Shown: positions 8,319 to 16,852, counted from the first letter of the stretch. The stretch is 64,000 bases of DNA from an uncultured Candidatus Saccharibacteria bacterium (GCA_937898545.1 CALEJV010000004.1:1-64000), one strand, 5' to 3'. Made by a program: numbers and translations. Notes: generated by a model from the letters alone, not told the origin.

Positions 8319-9181
8319 TGCCCAAGCTGTGGCGCGATATCACGATCGACACAATCGAGCAGCGACGGGCGCTGCTGAGTGAACTGCGCCTACCTGAGTT
8401 GCAGGCCCGCATGGTGCGCGAGCATCGCTGGTTGCCACAGGCGATAGAAGGGGAGGCGTGGCTGCTGCTGACGCTGGATATACCATACGTCAGTCGGCAC
8501 AATGTGAAGTACCACACCATCACCATTTTGCTCAGTAAAACCGAGATTATTACGCTGCACCAGGGCAAGCTGGACGATGAGCTTATTCAGCGCATTACCG
8601 CGCTGCGACCTAGTCACACAACGCCATCACTTATTCTGGCTACTATTGCGCAGTTTTCTATTGAGCAATTTATGCCGCTGCTCAACCATATCGACGATGT
8701 GACCGACCAACTGGAAGATACGATGATTCGCACCCCAGATAATCGGCAGCTCCAGCAGCTCTTTGTGTACAAGCGTCAGTTAGCTGATCTGCGCAAGGTG
8801 GTGCTCCCCTTGATGAATGTGCTCAATGGTCTCAGTAACGGCCGCTATGCCTTGTTTGATAAAAAATGCGCGGTGTATGTGCGCGATAGCTACGACTATG
8901 CCTGGCGCGTCCACGAGCTTATTGATACGATGCGTGACCTCCTCACCAGCGCGCTCGATATGTATCTCTCGGTGGTGTCTAACCGTATGAACGATGTGAT
9001 GAAGCGCCTGACCTTGGTTGCCACTGTCTTTATGCCAGTCTCGTTCTTGACGGGCCTGGGCGGGATGAATTTCGTGCAGTTGCCATTTCGCAGTGATGTC
9101 GCCTTCTGGCTGATGATCGGCCTGATTGTCCTCATACCGCTAGCGATGGTGGGATATTTTGTGCGGCATAAGTGGTTGTAG
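8318..9181 (+). CDS. corA: CorA-family magnesium/divalent cation channel
   Basis: A 287-residue protein: a cytosolic alpha/beta domain, a long stalk helix region (about 120-235) and two C-terminal membrane helices. The signature GMN follows the first helix (LTGLGGMNFVQLP), where the selectivity filter lies. The second helix is WLMIGLIVLIPLAMVGYF and a short basic tail ends the chain. It starts one base before the end of orn. Confidence 0.92.
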   Translation: MPKLWRDITIDTIEQRRALLSELRLPELQARMVREHRWLPQAIEGEAWLLLTLDIPYVSRHNVKYHTITILLSKTEIITLHQGKLDDELIQRITALRPSHTTPSLILATIAQFSIEQFMPLLNHIDDVTDQLEDTMIRTPDNRQLQQLFVYKRQLADLRKVVLPLMNVLNGLSNGRYALFDKKCAVYVRDSYDYAWRVHELIDTMRDLLTSALDMYLSVVSNRMNDVMKRLTLVATVFMPVSFLTGLGGMNFVQLPFRSDVAFWLMIGLIVLIPLAMVGYFVRHKWL

Positions 9182-9194
9182 TATCATAGTGCTA
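9182..9194 (+). promoter_or_regulatory. Leaderless promoter -10 of the yjbR-like gene
   Basis: TATCAT at 9182-9187, AGTGCT, then ATG at 9194. It overlaps the corA stop region. Confidence 0.5.
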
Positions 9195-9535
9195 TGACAC
9201 ACAAGCAGCTCGAAGAATTTTTGCTCAGCCTGCCCGGAGCATGGCTCGACTATCCCTTTGGGGAAGGCATCGCGGTGTACAAGGTAGGGCACAAGGATGT
9301 GCCTGGTCAGCAGGAGAAGATGTTTGCGCTCATTGCCGAAGGGTCGCAGCCACTGCGCGTCAGCCTCAAGTGCGACCCGCAGCTTGCCCGCACTTTGCGC
9401 GAGCGGTATGAGTCGGTCCAGCCAGGTTATCATCTCAACAAAAAGCATTGGATCACCGTTATTTGCAGCGGCCAGCTGAGTGATGATGAGGTGATTGACC
9501 TAGCGCGGCTTAGCTACCGGCTGGTGACGGAGTAG
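9194..9535 (+). CDS. MmcQ/YjbR family protein
   Basis: A 113-residue protein of the small MmcQ/YjbR fold (CyaY-like). Recognisable are LPGAWLDYPFGEGIAVYKVG at the start, LRVSLKCDP in the middle and PGYHLNKKHWITV, then a C-terminal helix that ends in a stretch like SYRLV. Some members bind DNA; the cellular role is not established. A strong terminator follows. Confidence 0.88.
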   Translation: MTHKQLEEFLLSLPGAWLDYPFGEGIAVYKVGHKDVPGQQEKMFALIAEGSQPLRVSLKCDPQLARTLRERYESVQPGYHLNKKHWITVICSGQLSDDEVIDLARLSYRLVTE

Positions 9536-9571
9536 AATGCTCGTTTTTGGGGAGAATCGTCAGGATAGAAG

Positions 9572-9600
9572 CGCTCACGCTGTGTGAGCGTTTTCTTTTT
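9572..9600 (+). terminator. Intrinsic terminator
   Basis: CGCTCAC (9572-9578) pairs with GTGAGCG (9584-9590), followed by TTTTCTTTTT. Confidence 0.85.
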
Positions 9601-9715
9601 GTTGTGTGATAAACATCTGGGCACCTTATGTTTACCATCTCACGCGGAGGAAAACCCCTGGGGCTACGCCATACAGCCATATGTAAGCAAATGTTTGTTT
9701 TATAGTGCAGCGCAT

Positions 9716-9744
9716 TAACAAAAGCCCGCCACAGAGGCGGGCTT
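9716..9744 (-). terminator. Intrinsic terminator of the minus-strand membrane protein
   Basis: AAGCCCGCC (9722-9730) pairs with GGCGGGCTT (9736-9744). On the minus strand the stem is followed by TTTTGTT. Confidence 0.8.
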
Positions 9745-9766
9745 CGTCAGCAGGGCAGGTGCGTTG

Positions 9767-10933
9767 CTATTTCGTTGAGGTAAAGTTACTAAACGACTTG
9801 GTGGCGGCATCGAGCGTCTTGCTATTGGTGGCGACGTAGTCGGCGATGGCTTTACGGTTGCCACTAGCGGTTTTGAGCTTCTGGAGGTAACTCTTGAGGA
9901 TGGATAGCTGGTAGCTCATTTCGCGTGCATAGACGCGGTCAAGCGAGCCGGTGAGGTAGGCATCTTCGAGCGTTTTGGAGAGCTTGTCGGAGTAGGCTTT
10001 TTCGGTCTTTTTGGCGTCGCCGACTAGCTCGGTCTTGATCTTCGCATCCTTGAGCGACGACTTGAGCTCCGTACCCATACTGCCGAGCGAGGTAGTGAGT
10101 GTGGTGTTCATGCTCGAGAGCTCATTCTCCGTCAGGCGTGACTGCTGCTCCTTGGTGGCTGCTTGCAAGGTCTCGATGCGCGCCAGGGTGCTTTGGGCTT
10201 GCTTGGTGTAGTTGGGCTGGCTATTGACCATCATCATGACAATGGCGAAGGCAAGCAAGAGCACGCCGCCGATCAGCCCAAACACCGCAAAGCGGTTCAT
10301 CTGCACTGGCTGCTGCTTGGGTGCAATCTCGTTGAGGTAATCTACCGGGAAGGAGGTGTCTGGCTCGCTTGCTGCACCAAGGTCTTCTGCGCCGGTAGCA
10401 GCCATGGCAGTGGCACCGAGTGGCTGCTGTGGATTGGCATATGCCTGGCCAGTGTAGCCGCCTGCTTGTGGTTGGTAGGGCTGTGCAGTGGGTTGGTTGG
10501 CACCTGGGTAGGCATCAGCATTGGTGTAGCCATGCGGCGTGTCTGCGGTGGTTTGTGGGTTGGTTGGGTGAGCCGCTGCGGCCGGCTGCTGCTCGGGCTG
10601 TGGCGCGTAGTGGTATGACTGGCCTGTGCCGTAGCTAGCGGCTGGTTGATCAGCTGGTTGGCTGTGTGGTGGCTGATACGGCTGGTAGGGAGCAGCTTGA
10701 GGCTGCGGTGATGAAGGAGTGGGCTGCTCTTGATACGGTGGCTGCGCTGGTTGACTGTGCGCTGCCGGATTATATGCACCATAGCCATAATCCTGCGCAC
10801 CGTGTGACGTCGCCTGGGTAGCATAGTAGGGGACATACGGAGCAGCCGCCGGCGCATTGGGCTGCGGGGGCTGTTGCTCGGGCTGCGGTGCCGAACCATT
10901 CGGTTGGGGAGTGTATGGTTGCTGTGGATTCAT
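9767..10933 (-). CDS. Pro/Gln-rich single-pass membrane protein
   Basis: A 388-residue protein from the ATG at 10931-10933. About residues 1-200 are low-complexity, rich in Pro, Gln, Ala and Tyr, presumably cytosolic. One membrane helix follows (FGLIGGVLLLAFAIVMMMV, near 220-240). The last 150 residues are helical and charged, with repeated Thr/Leu/Lys heptads, presumably outside. No enzyme motif is visible. The layout resembles the proteins at 14092 and 41006. The start has a TATTAT hexamer seven bases upstream and no ribosome site. Confidence 0.75.
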   Translation of the reverse strand: MNPQQPYTPQPNGSAPQPEQQPPQPNAPAAAPYVPYYATQATSHGAQDYGYGAYNPAAHSQPAQPPYQEQPTPSSPQPQAAPYQPYQPPHSQPADQPAASYGTGQSYHYAPQPEQQPAAAAHPTNPQTTADTPHGYTNADAYPGANQPTAQPYQPQAGGYTGQAYANPQQPLGATAMAATGAEDLGAASEPDTSFPVDYLNEIAPKQQPVQMNRFAVFGLIGGVLLLAFAIVMMMVNSQPNYTKQAQSTLARIETLQAATKEQQSRLTENELSSMNTTLTTSLGSMGTELKSSLKDAKIKTELVGDAKKTEKAYSDKLSKTLEDAYLTGSLDRVYAREMSYQLSILKSYLQKLKTASGNRKAIADYVATNSKTLDAATKSFSNFTSTK

Positions 10934-10946
10934 AGTTACTATAATA
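10931..10946 (-). promoter_or_regulatory. Leaderless promoter -10 of the Pro/Gln-rich gene
   Basis: On the minus strand TATTAT (10946-10941), AGTAACT, then ATG. Confidence 0.5.
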
Positions 10947-10965
10947 CCATTTAAACACAACCACT

Positions 10966-10999
10966 AACAGAGGTAAAGAGGATAATCTCTAACAGAGGT
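10966..10999 (+). repeat. Direct repeat of AACAGAGGT
   Basis: CTAACAGAGGT occurs twice, with the 9-mer AACAGAGGT at 10966-10974 and 10991-10999, between two divergent promoters. The same 9-mer recurs in other gaps of the window (20745, 42237, reverse at 28728). Confidence 0.5.
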
Positions 11000-11194
11000 C
11001 GGATGGATGAATTGTTTATAGCGTATACCCCTCTACCCTATATACTCTATACCCCTATATACTATATAAAAATTAGTCTCTGTTTTGGTTTGTTACTGTA
11101 TACGATCGGTCGTATGGATTGAATAGCTTTCGGGGTAGGTAAGAATGGTCGGTTAGGCGATTAGTGCGGTTCGATTGGCTCATGCTCAATGCGG

Positions 11195-11207
11195 TATACT
11201 ATACCTA
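11195..11207 (+). promoter_or_regulatory. Leaderless promoter -10 of dnaG-rpoD
   Basis: TATACT at 11195-11200, ATACCT, then ATG at 11207. No Shine-Dalgarno sequence. Confidence 0.6.
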
Positions 11208-12955
11208 TGGATGCCAAAGAAGAGGTGCGGGCACGCTTAAATATAGAGGATGTGGTGGGCGAGTATGTGCAGCTTAAGCGGGCGGGGCGGAGTTACAAAG
11301 GCCTGAGCCCCTTTACCAGTGAGCGGACGCCGAGCTTTTTTGTGAGCCCCGAGAAGAATATTTGGCATGACTTTAGTAGTGGGCGGGGCGGCGATGTCTT
11401 TAGCTTTATTATGGAAGTAGAGGGGCTGGACTTTCGCCAGGCGCTGGAGCTGCTTGCGCGCAAGGCGGGGGTGGATCTTTCGCTGTATGAGCAGAAGGGT
11501 AATCGCGACCTGGCGCGGCGCAAGCAGCGGCTGCTTGAGGCACATCGACTAGCGGCGAATTTTTATCAGCATTGCTTGGTGCGGAGCCAGGATGCACTGG
11601 CCTATGTGTTTCGGACGCGGCGGCTGAGCAAGGCGATTGTCCAGCAGTTTCAGATTGGCTATGCGCCGCGTGATGGTCATGCTCTGGTAACGTATCTTAA
11701 GAAAAAAGGCTTTTCGCTGGCGGAGTTGCGCGAGGCGGGCCTGGTGAACCGCTACGATGGTGACCTCTTTCGCGGGCGGATGATGGTGCCGTTGATGGAT
11801 GCGAGTGGGCAGGTGATTGGTTTTACAGCGCGCTTGATTGCTAATGTGCCTAATGCACCAAAATACCTCAATACGCCTCAGACATTACTTTATGATAAAG
11901 GCCGGCATGTCTTTGGTTTGATGCAGGCCAAGCAGGCGATTCGGGCCCAGGGCTATGCGGTGATTGTCGAGGGCAATATGGATGTGATCAGCAGCCATCA
12001 GGCGGGCGAAGCAGCAGTGGTGGCGACGGCAGGTACTGCTATGACGGAGCAGCATATTCGGGCGCTCAAACGGCTGGCGGGCGATATTCGGCTGAGTTTT
12101 GATGGTGATAACGCTGGGCGGGCCGCCACAGAGCGAGCGATTGGTTTGGCCGCCCAGGCGGGGGTGGAGCTAAAGGTGGTGTCGCTGCCGGTAGGAGCAA
12201 AAGACCCTGATGAACTTATTCAGCAGCAGGGGGTAGCGGTCTGGCAGCAGGCGATAGCGGCGGCTCAGCCAGCGGTGGATTGGCTTCTAGCGCAGTATCG
12301 GCAGCAGCTTGATCTTACCACAGCGGCAGGTAAGCGGCAGTTTACGACAGTTGGGTTGGCACTTGTTAATCGCTTGGGTGACCCGGTCGAGCGTGAGCAC
12401 TACCAGCGGCAGATTGCTCAGGCGGTGGGCTCGAGTGTCCAGGCTGTCCAAACGAAGGCGCAGCAAATGGCACCAGCCGCTCCCGTTCACAAGGCCGTTA
12501 CGGCGGCCGCGGCTGCGCCACGCAATCGCTACCTCGTACAAGATGATGTGCTTGCGCTGGCGATGCTTGATGGGCCGAGCCAGGAGTTGTTTGGGCGAGT
12601 TGACTCACAGCTCTTTGCAGGGGAGGCGCGCCAGGCCTTGGCTCAGTACTATGCGGCGCACCACGGGCAACCTCTTACCACTACGCCGCCACCATTGCAA
12701 AATTTTGACGAGTATATTACAATGGTGCGGGTACGTGCCGACGCTCGGTATGGTACGTGGAGCGAGACCGATCGCTACTACGAGACTGCCCGGCTTTTGC
12801 GGCAAATCGAAACCGAACATAAGCAGCAACACAAACATCATCTCATTACCCGCCTGCGCCAAGCAGAAGAGAGCGGCGATATAACTGCCGCCGCCGCTTT
12901 GCGCGAGCAATTGAACCAATTAATCAAGGAGATAGCGCGTGGCAACCGACGATAA
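11207..12955 (+). CDS. dnaG: DNA primase with degenerate zinc ribbon
   Basis: A 582-residue primase that lays RNA primers at the fork. The N-terminal CHC2 fold is recognisable (SPFTSERTPSFFVSPEK, then WHDFSSGRGGD), but all four zinc ligands are replaced: S34, T37, D55 and S58. The catalytic core is intact, with EGNMD (E255) and DGDNAG (D299, D301) of the Toprim fold. The C-terminal third is divergent and holds a helicase-interaction-like helical domain. The first in-frame ATG at 11189 lies upstream of the -10 hexamer, so 11207 is preferred. It overlaps rpoD by 17 bases. Confidence 0.94.
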   Translation: MDAKEEVRARLNIEDVVGEYVQLKRAGRSYKGLSPFTSERTPSFFVSPEKNIWHDFSSGRGGDVFSFIMEVEGLDFRQALELLARKAGVDLSLYEQKGNRDLARRKQRLLEAHRLAANFYQHCLVRSQDALAYVFRTRRLSKAIVQQFQIGYAPRDGHALVTYLKKKGFSLAELREAGLVNRYDGDLFRGRMMVPLMDASGQVIGFTARLIANVPNAPKYLNTPQTLLYDKGRHVFGLMQAKQAIRAQGYAVIVEGNMDVISSHQAGEAAVVATAGTAMTEQHIRALKRLAGDIRLSFDGDNAGRAATERAIGLAAQAGVELKVVSLPVGAKDPDELIQQQGVAVWQQAIAAAQPAVDWLLAQYRQQLDLTTAAGKRQFTTVGLALVNRLGDPVEREHYQRQIAQAVGSSVQAVQTKAQQMAPAAPVHKAVTAAAAAPRNRYLVQDDVLALAMLDGPSQELFGRVDSQLFAGEARQALAQYYAAHHGQPLTTTPPPLQNFDEYITMVRVRADARYGTWSETDRYYETARLLRQIETEHKQQHKHHLITRLRQAEESGDITAAAALREQLNQLIKEIARGNRR

Positions 12956-13964
12956 GGATACCAAGCAAAAAAAACCAGCAACCACAGCTCAGGCAGCGCC
13001 ACCCGATGCCCAGCCACCGATCATGGATCTAGCCGTCGACGATATGGAGCCCGACCTCGCGGCGCTTGAGGAAGAAGATACGCCAGAGGAGATTCTTAAC
13101 AGTAACCAATACTTCGATGATATTAGCGACGACTCGGTCCGGCTGCACCTGCGTGAGATCGGCAAGATCCCGCTGCTTAGTGCTGACGAAGAGGTAGACC
13201 TAGCCTACCGGATTAAGCAGGGCGATAAGCGGGCGAAAGACAAAATGGCCGAGGCTAATATGCGCCTGGTGGTAAGCATTGCCAAGCGGTATAGTGGTCG
13301 TGGCCTTGATTTTCTCGATCTTATCCAGGAAGGGCATACGGGATTACTGCGGGCGGTAGAGAAGTTTGACCCAGATAAGGGCTTTAAGTTTAGCACCTAT
13401 GCCACCTGGTGGATTCGCCAGGCGATTACCCGTGCGATTGCCGACCAAGCGCGCACTATTCGTATTCCTGTCCACATGGTGGAGACGATCAACAAGCTGC
13501 TGCGCACCCAGCGCCGCCTCACGCAAGACCTCAACCGTGAGCCAACCATTACCGAGCTTGCTAAAGAGCTTGATATGGAGCCGGATAAGGTTGAGTATGT
13601 GATGAAGATCAAGCAAGACATCAGCAGCCTGGATGCTGGTGTGGGGCGCGATGGTGACGACTCGGAGGAGTCGGTGCTCGGGGACTTTATCGAGGACGAA
13701 GATACGGTCAGCCCTGAAGAGTCGGCCTCTAACCAGCTTCTCAAGGAGCAGGTGCAAGACATTCTCTCGACCTTGAGTGACCGCGAGCAGAAGATTATTA
13801 AAATGCGCTTTGGCCTGGAGAATGGCAAGAGCCACACGCTGGAGGAAGTTGGGCAGGAGTTTGCCGTGACGCGCGAGCGCATCCGTCAGATTGAGGCTAA
13901 GGCCCTGGCCAAGCTGCGCAAGCATAAGGACGCCAAGAAGCTGTACGAGTATTTGCAGCAATAA
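12939..13964 (+). CDS. rpoD: Primary RNA polymerase sigma factor (sigma-70)
   Basis: A 341-residue housekeeping sigma factor. The first 50 residues are acidic and replace a long region 1.1. Regions 1.2 to 2 include DSVRLHLREIGKIPLL, RLVVSIAKRYSGRGLDFLDL and FSTYATWWIRQAITRAI; region 3 follows, and region 4 ends with VTRERIRQIEAKALAKLRKH. The GTG start lies inside dnaG seven bases after AAGGAG. With consensus-like TTGACA/TATAAT sites in the window, this is the sigma that should read them. Confidence 0.95.
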   Translation: MATDDKDTKQKKPATTAQAAPPDAQPPIMDLAVDDMEPDLAALEEEDTPEEILNSNQYFDDISDDSVRLHLREIGKIPLLSADEEVDLAYRIKQGDKRAKDKMAEANMRLVVSIAKRYSGRGLDFLDLIQEGHTGLLRAVEKFDPDKGFKFSTYATWWIRQAITRAIADQARTIRIPVHMVETINKLLRTQRRLTQDLNREPTITELAKELDMEPDKVEYVMKIKQDISSLDAGVGRDGDDSEESVLGDFIEDEDTVSPEESASNQLLKEQVQDILSTLSDREQKIIKMRFGLENGKSHTLEEVGQEFAVTRERIRQIEAKALAKLRKHKDAKKLYEYLQQ

Positions 13965-14044
13965 AACAGGAGAATTGTTGCCCGCGCCTTAGTGTATGCT
14001 TTTTAGTGATAGGTATGAGTGCTTGATTGGCACGTCGCTACAAA

Positions 14045-14066
14045 TGCCCAGGAGCGGGACTGGGCA
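14045..14066. terminator. Possible bidirectional terminator hairpin
   Basis: TGCCCAG (14045-14051) pairs with CTGGGCA (14060-14066) between the convergent rpoD and minus-strand gene. The T-tracts are weak or displaced. Confidence 0.4.
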
Positions 14067-14091
14067 GTAATGTGAGATGTTTTTTTAAGTC

Positions 14092-14463
14092 TTACGAGTA
14101 GTAGTAATAACTGAAGAAGTATGGGTCGGTGAGGATGACGATGAGGATAATCAGGCCAATAATAAAGCCAAGAACTGTCCCAATAATACCCCACACGAGG
14201 CTGACGGTGCCCCAGGTGGTGGACATGCCAGCTTCGTTGGACTTGCTGCGCGAGATAATGCCCAGAATGATGCCACCAATGCAAATACCGAGGAGGTTAA
14301 GGACGCAGCCAATCACGCCCATCATTTCGCCTGGGTTTTCGTATTGCGGATAGGTACCTGGTTGTGGTGCGCTATAGGGTTGTTGGTATTGGTATGGGTG
14401 CTGGGGTGGCACAGGTTGTGGTTGTGGGGCAGGCGGTTGTTGGGGCGTTGGTTGGTTGTTCAT
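14092..14463 (-). CDS. Small Pro/Gln-rich membrane protein (DUF4190-like)
   Basis: A 123-residue protein. Residues 1-45 are Pro/Gln/Tyr-rich, then two membrane hairpin segments follow (MGVIGCVLNLLGICIGGIILG and a second ending GLIILIVILT), separated by a short charged loop, SRSKSNEAG. This is the layout of DUF4190 proteins. AAAGGAATCT before the ATG is a ribosome site. Function is unknown. Confidence 0.72.
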   Translation of the reverse strand: MNNQPTPQQPPAPQPQPVPPQHPYQYQQPYSAPQPGTYPQYENPGEMMGVIGCVLNLLGICIGGIILGIISRSKSNEAGMSTTWGTVSLVWGIIGTVLGFIIGLIILIVILTDPYFFSYYYYS

Positions 14464-14628
14464 AGATTCCTTTATTGTCTGGTATTATGAGCGCCAGTAA
14501 CGACGCTACTCCGTGTGCACAGAGTATACCAATGCTGTGGTGGCATGTCAAATGATGCAGTGATAGAGTGCTGATAAAAAAGTGTCGATGGTCAGATTGC
14601 TCTTCTTTACATACCCCACTGGGGTATT

Positions 14629-15204
14629 TTACATCCAACCAATCTCGCGGCAGAGGGCGTCGACTTGCTGGTGGAGCTCGGTGAGATTGTGGCTGTTGGA
14701 GATAAAGTGGTCGGCAATGGCGATAGGGCCACCCTTCTCAATATCCTCAATCTCCGACCAGTCGCGGGCGATCGCTTCCTGTGCGGTAAAGGGCCGCTCG
14801 GGCCGCTGGGCGAGGCGGCGGTGACGGAGCTGTTTGGGCGCGACGATGGCCGCGACAACGAGCTCGCCTGGGAAGTGGTGGGTGAGGTATTTGTACTCCG
14901 TCCAGGAGTAGAGGCCATCAAAGAGGATGTGGCGCTGCCCAGCGGCGGCGAGGCGCTGCATTTGCTCGGCAGCGGTGCGGATGATGATGTCTTTGCCAGC
15001 CTCTTCGCGCCAGGCTTTGCGAAATTCGGCTTGTGATTGCGGGGTGATAGTGATGCCGCGGCGGCGCATTTCGTCGTAGAGGATGCCACCAGCGTAGACC
15101 TTGGGGATGCCAAGGCGTGCCACGTGGTTGACCGCCTCGCTCTTGCCTGCGCCCGAGAGGCCAACGAAGGCAAGGATTGTCGTCGGGTGAGATGGATGAT
15201 TCAT
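14629..15204 (-). CDS. P-loop kinase, dephospho-CoA kinase/adenylate kinase-like
   Basis: A 191-residue P-loop NTPase. The Walker A motif is GLSGAGKS at residues 15-22; HILFDGLYSWTEY supplies the likely Walker B acid; RHRRLAQRPERP is a lid-like Arg-rich region. Small nucleotide or CoA-precursor kinases look like this, but the substrate cannot be assigned. The ATG is six bases after a TATACT hexamer, so the mRNA is probably leaderless. It is divergent from the WhiB-like gene. Confidence 0.75.
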   Translation of the reverse strand: MNHPSHPTTILAFVGLSGAGKSEAVNHVARLGIPKVYAGGILYDEMRRRGITITPQSQAEFRKAWREEAGKDIIIRTAAEQMQRLAAAGQRHILFDGLYSWTEYKYLTHHFPGELVVAAIVAPKQLRHRRLAQRPERPFTAQEAIARDWSEIEDIEKGGPIAIADHFISNSHNLTELHQQVDALCREIGWM

Positions 15205-15216
15205 GTTTCTAGTATA
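15202..15216 (-). promoter_or_regulatory. Leaderless promoter -10 of the P-loop kinase
   Basis: Minus strand TATACT (15216-15211), AGAAAC, ATG. Confidence 0.6.
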
Positions 15217-15255
15217 GCAGATAATGACGCTTATGGTTGGCAGCGAGGGGAATGG

Positions 15256-15271
15256 TACAATAAAGATAGTA
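15256..15271 (+). promoter_or_regulatory. Promoter -10 of the tandem WhiB-like gene
   Basis: TACAAT at 15256-15261, nine bases, then ATG at 15271; no clear ribosome site, so leaderless or nearly so. Confidence 0.45.
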
Positions 15272-15990
15272 TGGAAGAGCAGCTAGCTGCACAGCCATCA
15301 CGACCAGAGCAACCACGACGCTATGTGCCAAGCGATCCTGTATCTCGGTTGTTTTGGCTTGGTATATTGACGCGGCAACGGGGAGACGCACCGCTGCCAA
15401 AGGACTGGATGCGCGATGCTGCTTGTAGTCCAGCTACGAGCGAAGAATATTTTAGTGGCAAACCAGAAGACACGGCACTGGCGCTGCAGCGCTGCATTGG
15501 TTGTGCGGTGATCGATATCTGCGCGGCATATGCAGTGAGAGAAGGCGTGTCGGTTGGGGTTTGTGCTGGCCTAACAGCACAGCAGCGCAGACAACTGACG
15601 GATGGTCCTACGCCAGCCGATCTCCCTAGCCAGTCCACCACACTCACGAGCGCTATGCACCACGCTGTTCATGCTAATGATACGCCCGAGGCGCGGATCG
15701 CCTGGGCGGAGCAGTGTATGGCCGAGCGACGGCACATTGGGCATATCCCTGCGCCGCAGGCTTTTGCTCGCTTGGCGCTGTGTATTGATGCCGAGACGAA
15801 GCAGCGGATGGAGCCCGAGCAGCGTGAAGATTGTGCTGGGTGTCCGGTGGCAGCCGAGTGTTTGCTCTTTGCGCTGCGGGGCTACCAGCGCATCATTCCT
15901 ACTGGCAATATACGGGGTGGTACAGCCAAGGCCGATCGCCAACAGTGGGGCGCACCCAAACCCAAGCGGCGGCACGTCCGGCGGCGCTGA
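15271..15990 (+). CDS. WhiB-like iron-sulfur regulator with two WhiB-type modules
   Basis: A 239-residue protein. Module 1 has DWMRDAACSP (C52), C75-x2-C78-x5-C84 and GVSVGVCAGLTAQQRRQL, the place of the WhiB G[VI]WGG turn and basic helix. Module 2 repeats it: C171, C188-x2-C191-x5-C197 and TGNIRGGT, then an Arg/Lys-rich tail (KPKRRHVRRR) that could touch DNA. The spacing is that of WhiB proteins, which hold a 4Fe-4S cluster and bind sigma factor. The open frame extends upstream to 15037, but that part overlaps the kinase gene on the other strand and precedes the promoter, so I start at 15271. Naming it WhiB-like rests on motifs alone. Confidence 0.8.
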   Translation: MEEQLAAQPSRPEQPRRYVPSDPVSRLFWLGILTRQRGDAPLPKDWMRDAACSPATSEEYFSGKPEDTALALQRCIGCAVIDICAAYAVREGVSVGVCAGLTAQQRRQLTDGPTPADLPSQSTTLTSAMHHAVHANDTPEARIAWAEQCMAERRHIGHIPAPQAFARLALCIDAETKQRMEPEQREDCAGCPVAAECLLFALRGYQRIIPTGNIRGGTAKADRQQWGAPKPKRRHVRRR

Positions 15991-16031
15991 GCAATGGGGG
16001 GTAGGGTGATAAGCAGCGCACTACTCTGCTT

Positions 16032-16448
16032 ATGCTTGGCAAAATAACAGTGGTGTGGAATAATGCAAAAACTATGATAGAACGATCACGAATACCACAG
16101 GGTAAAATTGATGAGGACGAGGTACCGAGCGGGCAAAGAGCACGCGCGATATGGGCAATACAGCACATCGGTGCACTACCACTATCTTGGGATTGGATGG
16201 ATGAAGCCGCGTGTCGTTATGAAAAGGGCGATCATTTTAGCGAAGATCCCCAATCGCCCGAATATATCGGCGCACTAGAGCAGTGTGGGACATGCTCGGC
16301 TATGGGTAAATGTGCAGTGCTTCGTGCTTTGCTTGCGAAGAAAGGCAACCCAGTGCCAGGTATATGGGGCGGAATAGAGCCTCATATATGGCAAGGTGCA
16401 AATAGCGCAGTAACGCAGCTAAAGAATATAGGCAAAAGGGCCTATTAA
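16032..16448 (+). CDS. WhiB-like iron-sulfur regulator
   Basis: A 138-residue protein with one WhiB module: WDWMDEAAC (C61), C85-x2-C88-x5-C94 and GIWGGIEP at 110-117, the family's tryptophan turn. The N-terminus up to residue 50 is variable. It follows the tandem WhiB-like gene by 41 bases on the same strand, and the two share the LPxxWDWM-type lead into the first cysteine, so they are probably paralogues. An internal ATG at 16074 is an alternative start (124 residues). A terminator-like hairpin follows at 16541. Confidence 0.82.
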   Translation: MLGKITVVWNNAKTMIERSRIPQGKIDEDEVPSGQRARAIWAIQHIGALPLSWDWMDEAACRYEKGDHFSEDPQSPEYIGALEQCGTCSAMGKCAVLRALLAKKGNPVPGIWGGIEPHIWQGANSAVTQLKNIGKRAY

Positions 16449-16540
16449 GAATAGGCGTACATGCATCTGTCTACTTACAGTACACTCTAGATCATTATCA
16501 GACGACCAAATAGAAGGCTTCATGACTCTATGTAACTGTT

Positions 16541-16570
16541 AAAGCATTCTCTGTTGGTAGATGCTTTTGC
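16541..16570 (+). terminator. Terminator-like hairpin after the WhiB pair
   Basis: AAAGCAT (16541-16547) pairs with ATGCTTT (16561-16567), with a short T run. Confidence 0.5.
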
Positions 16571-16852
16571 TGTCTTAAAGTTTGTGAAATTGATTATAAA
16601 AACACCAACCCCCACACTCGCACAAACGATACGTTTTGTAGCAAAGTAGCGCCCCTCTTAGCCCGCAGCAAGGGGTGCTATTGAGTGGTAGAGGTGGGGC
16701 AGTGTGGATGTGGTTCGTCTTGCGATGCAACGCCGCGTTTTGTTCTGCAAGATATTGCTCATGCTATAACAATTGAAAAATCCGACAGAACGTGTACACT
16801 TATACATAACGTATGAGTATATAAGCACACATGTGTGCAGGCTGAGGAGATA
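16571..16852. other. Intergenic region upstream of the GH16 gene
   Basis: About 280 bases without a gene. TAGCGCCCCT (16647-16656) pairs with AGGGGTGCTA (16671-16680), a 10-bp stem with one G-U, inside a C-rich then G-rich segment that could fold further. The right end holds TATA-like sequences and the ribosome site of the next gene. Confidence 0.45.

Noticed and set aside
10163..10638. Plus-strand frames opposite the Pro/Gln-rich gene
   Set aside because: They are shadows of the biased codons on the minus strand and have no ribosome site or domain.
15037..15270. N-terminal extension of the WhiB-like protein
   Set aside because: It overlaps the kinase gene on the other strand and lies upstream of the promoter hexamer.
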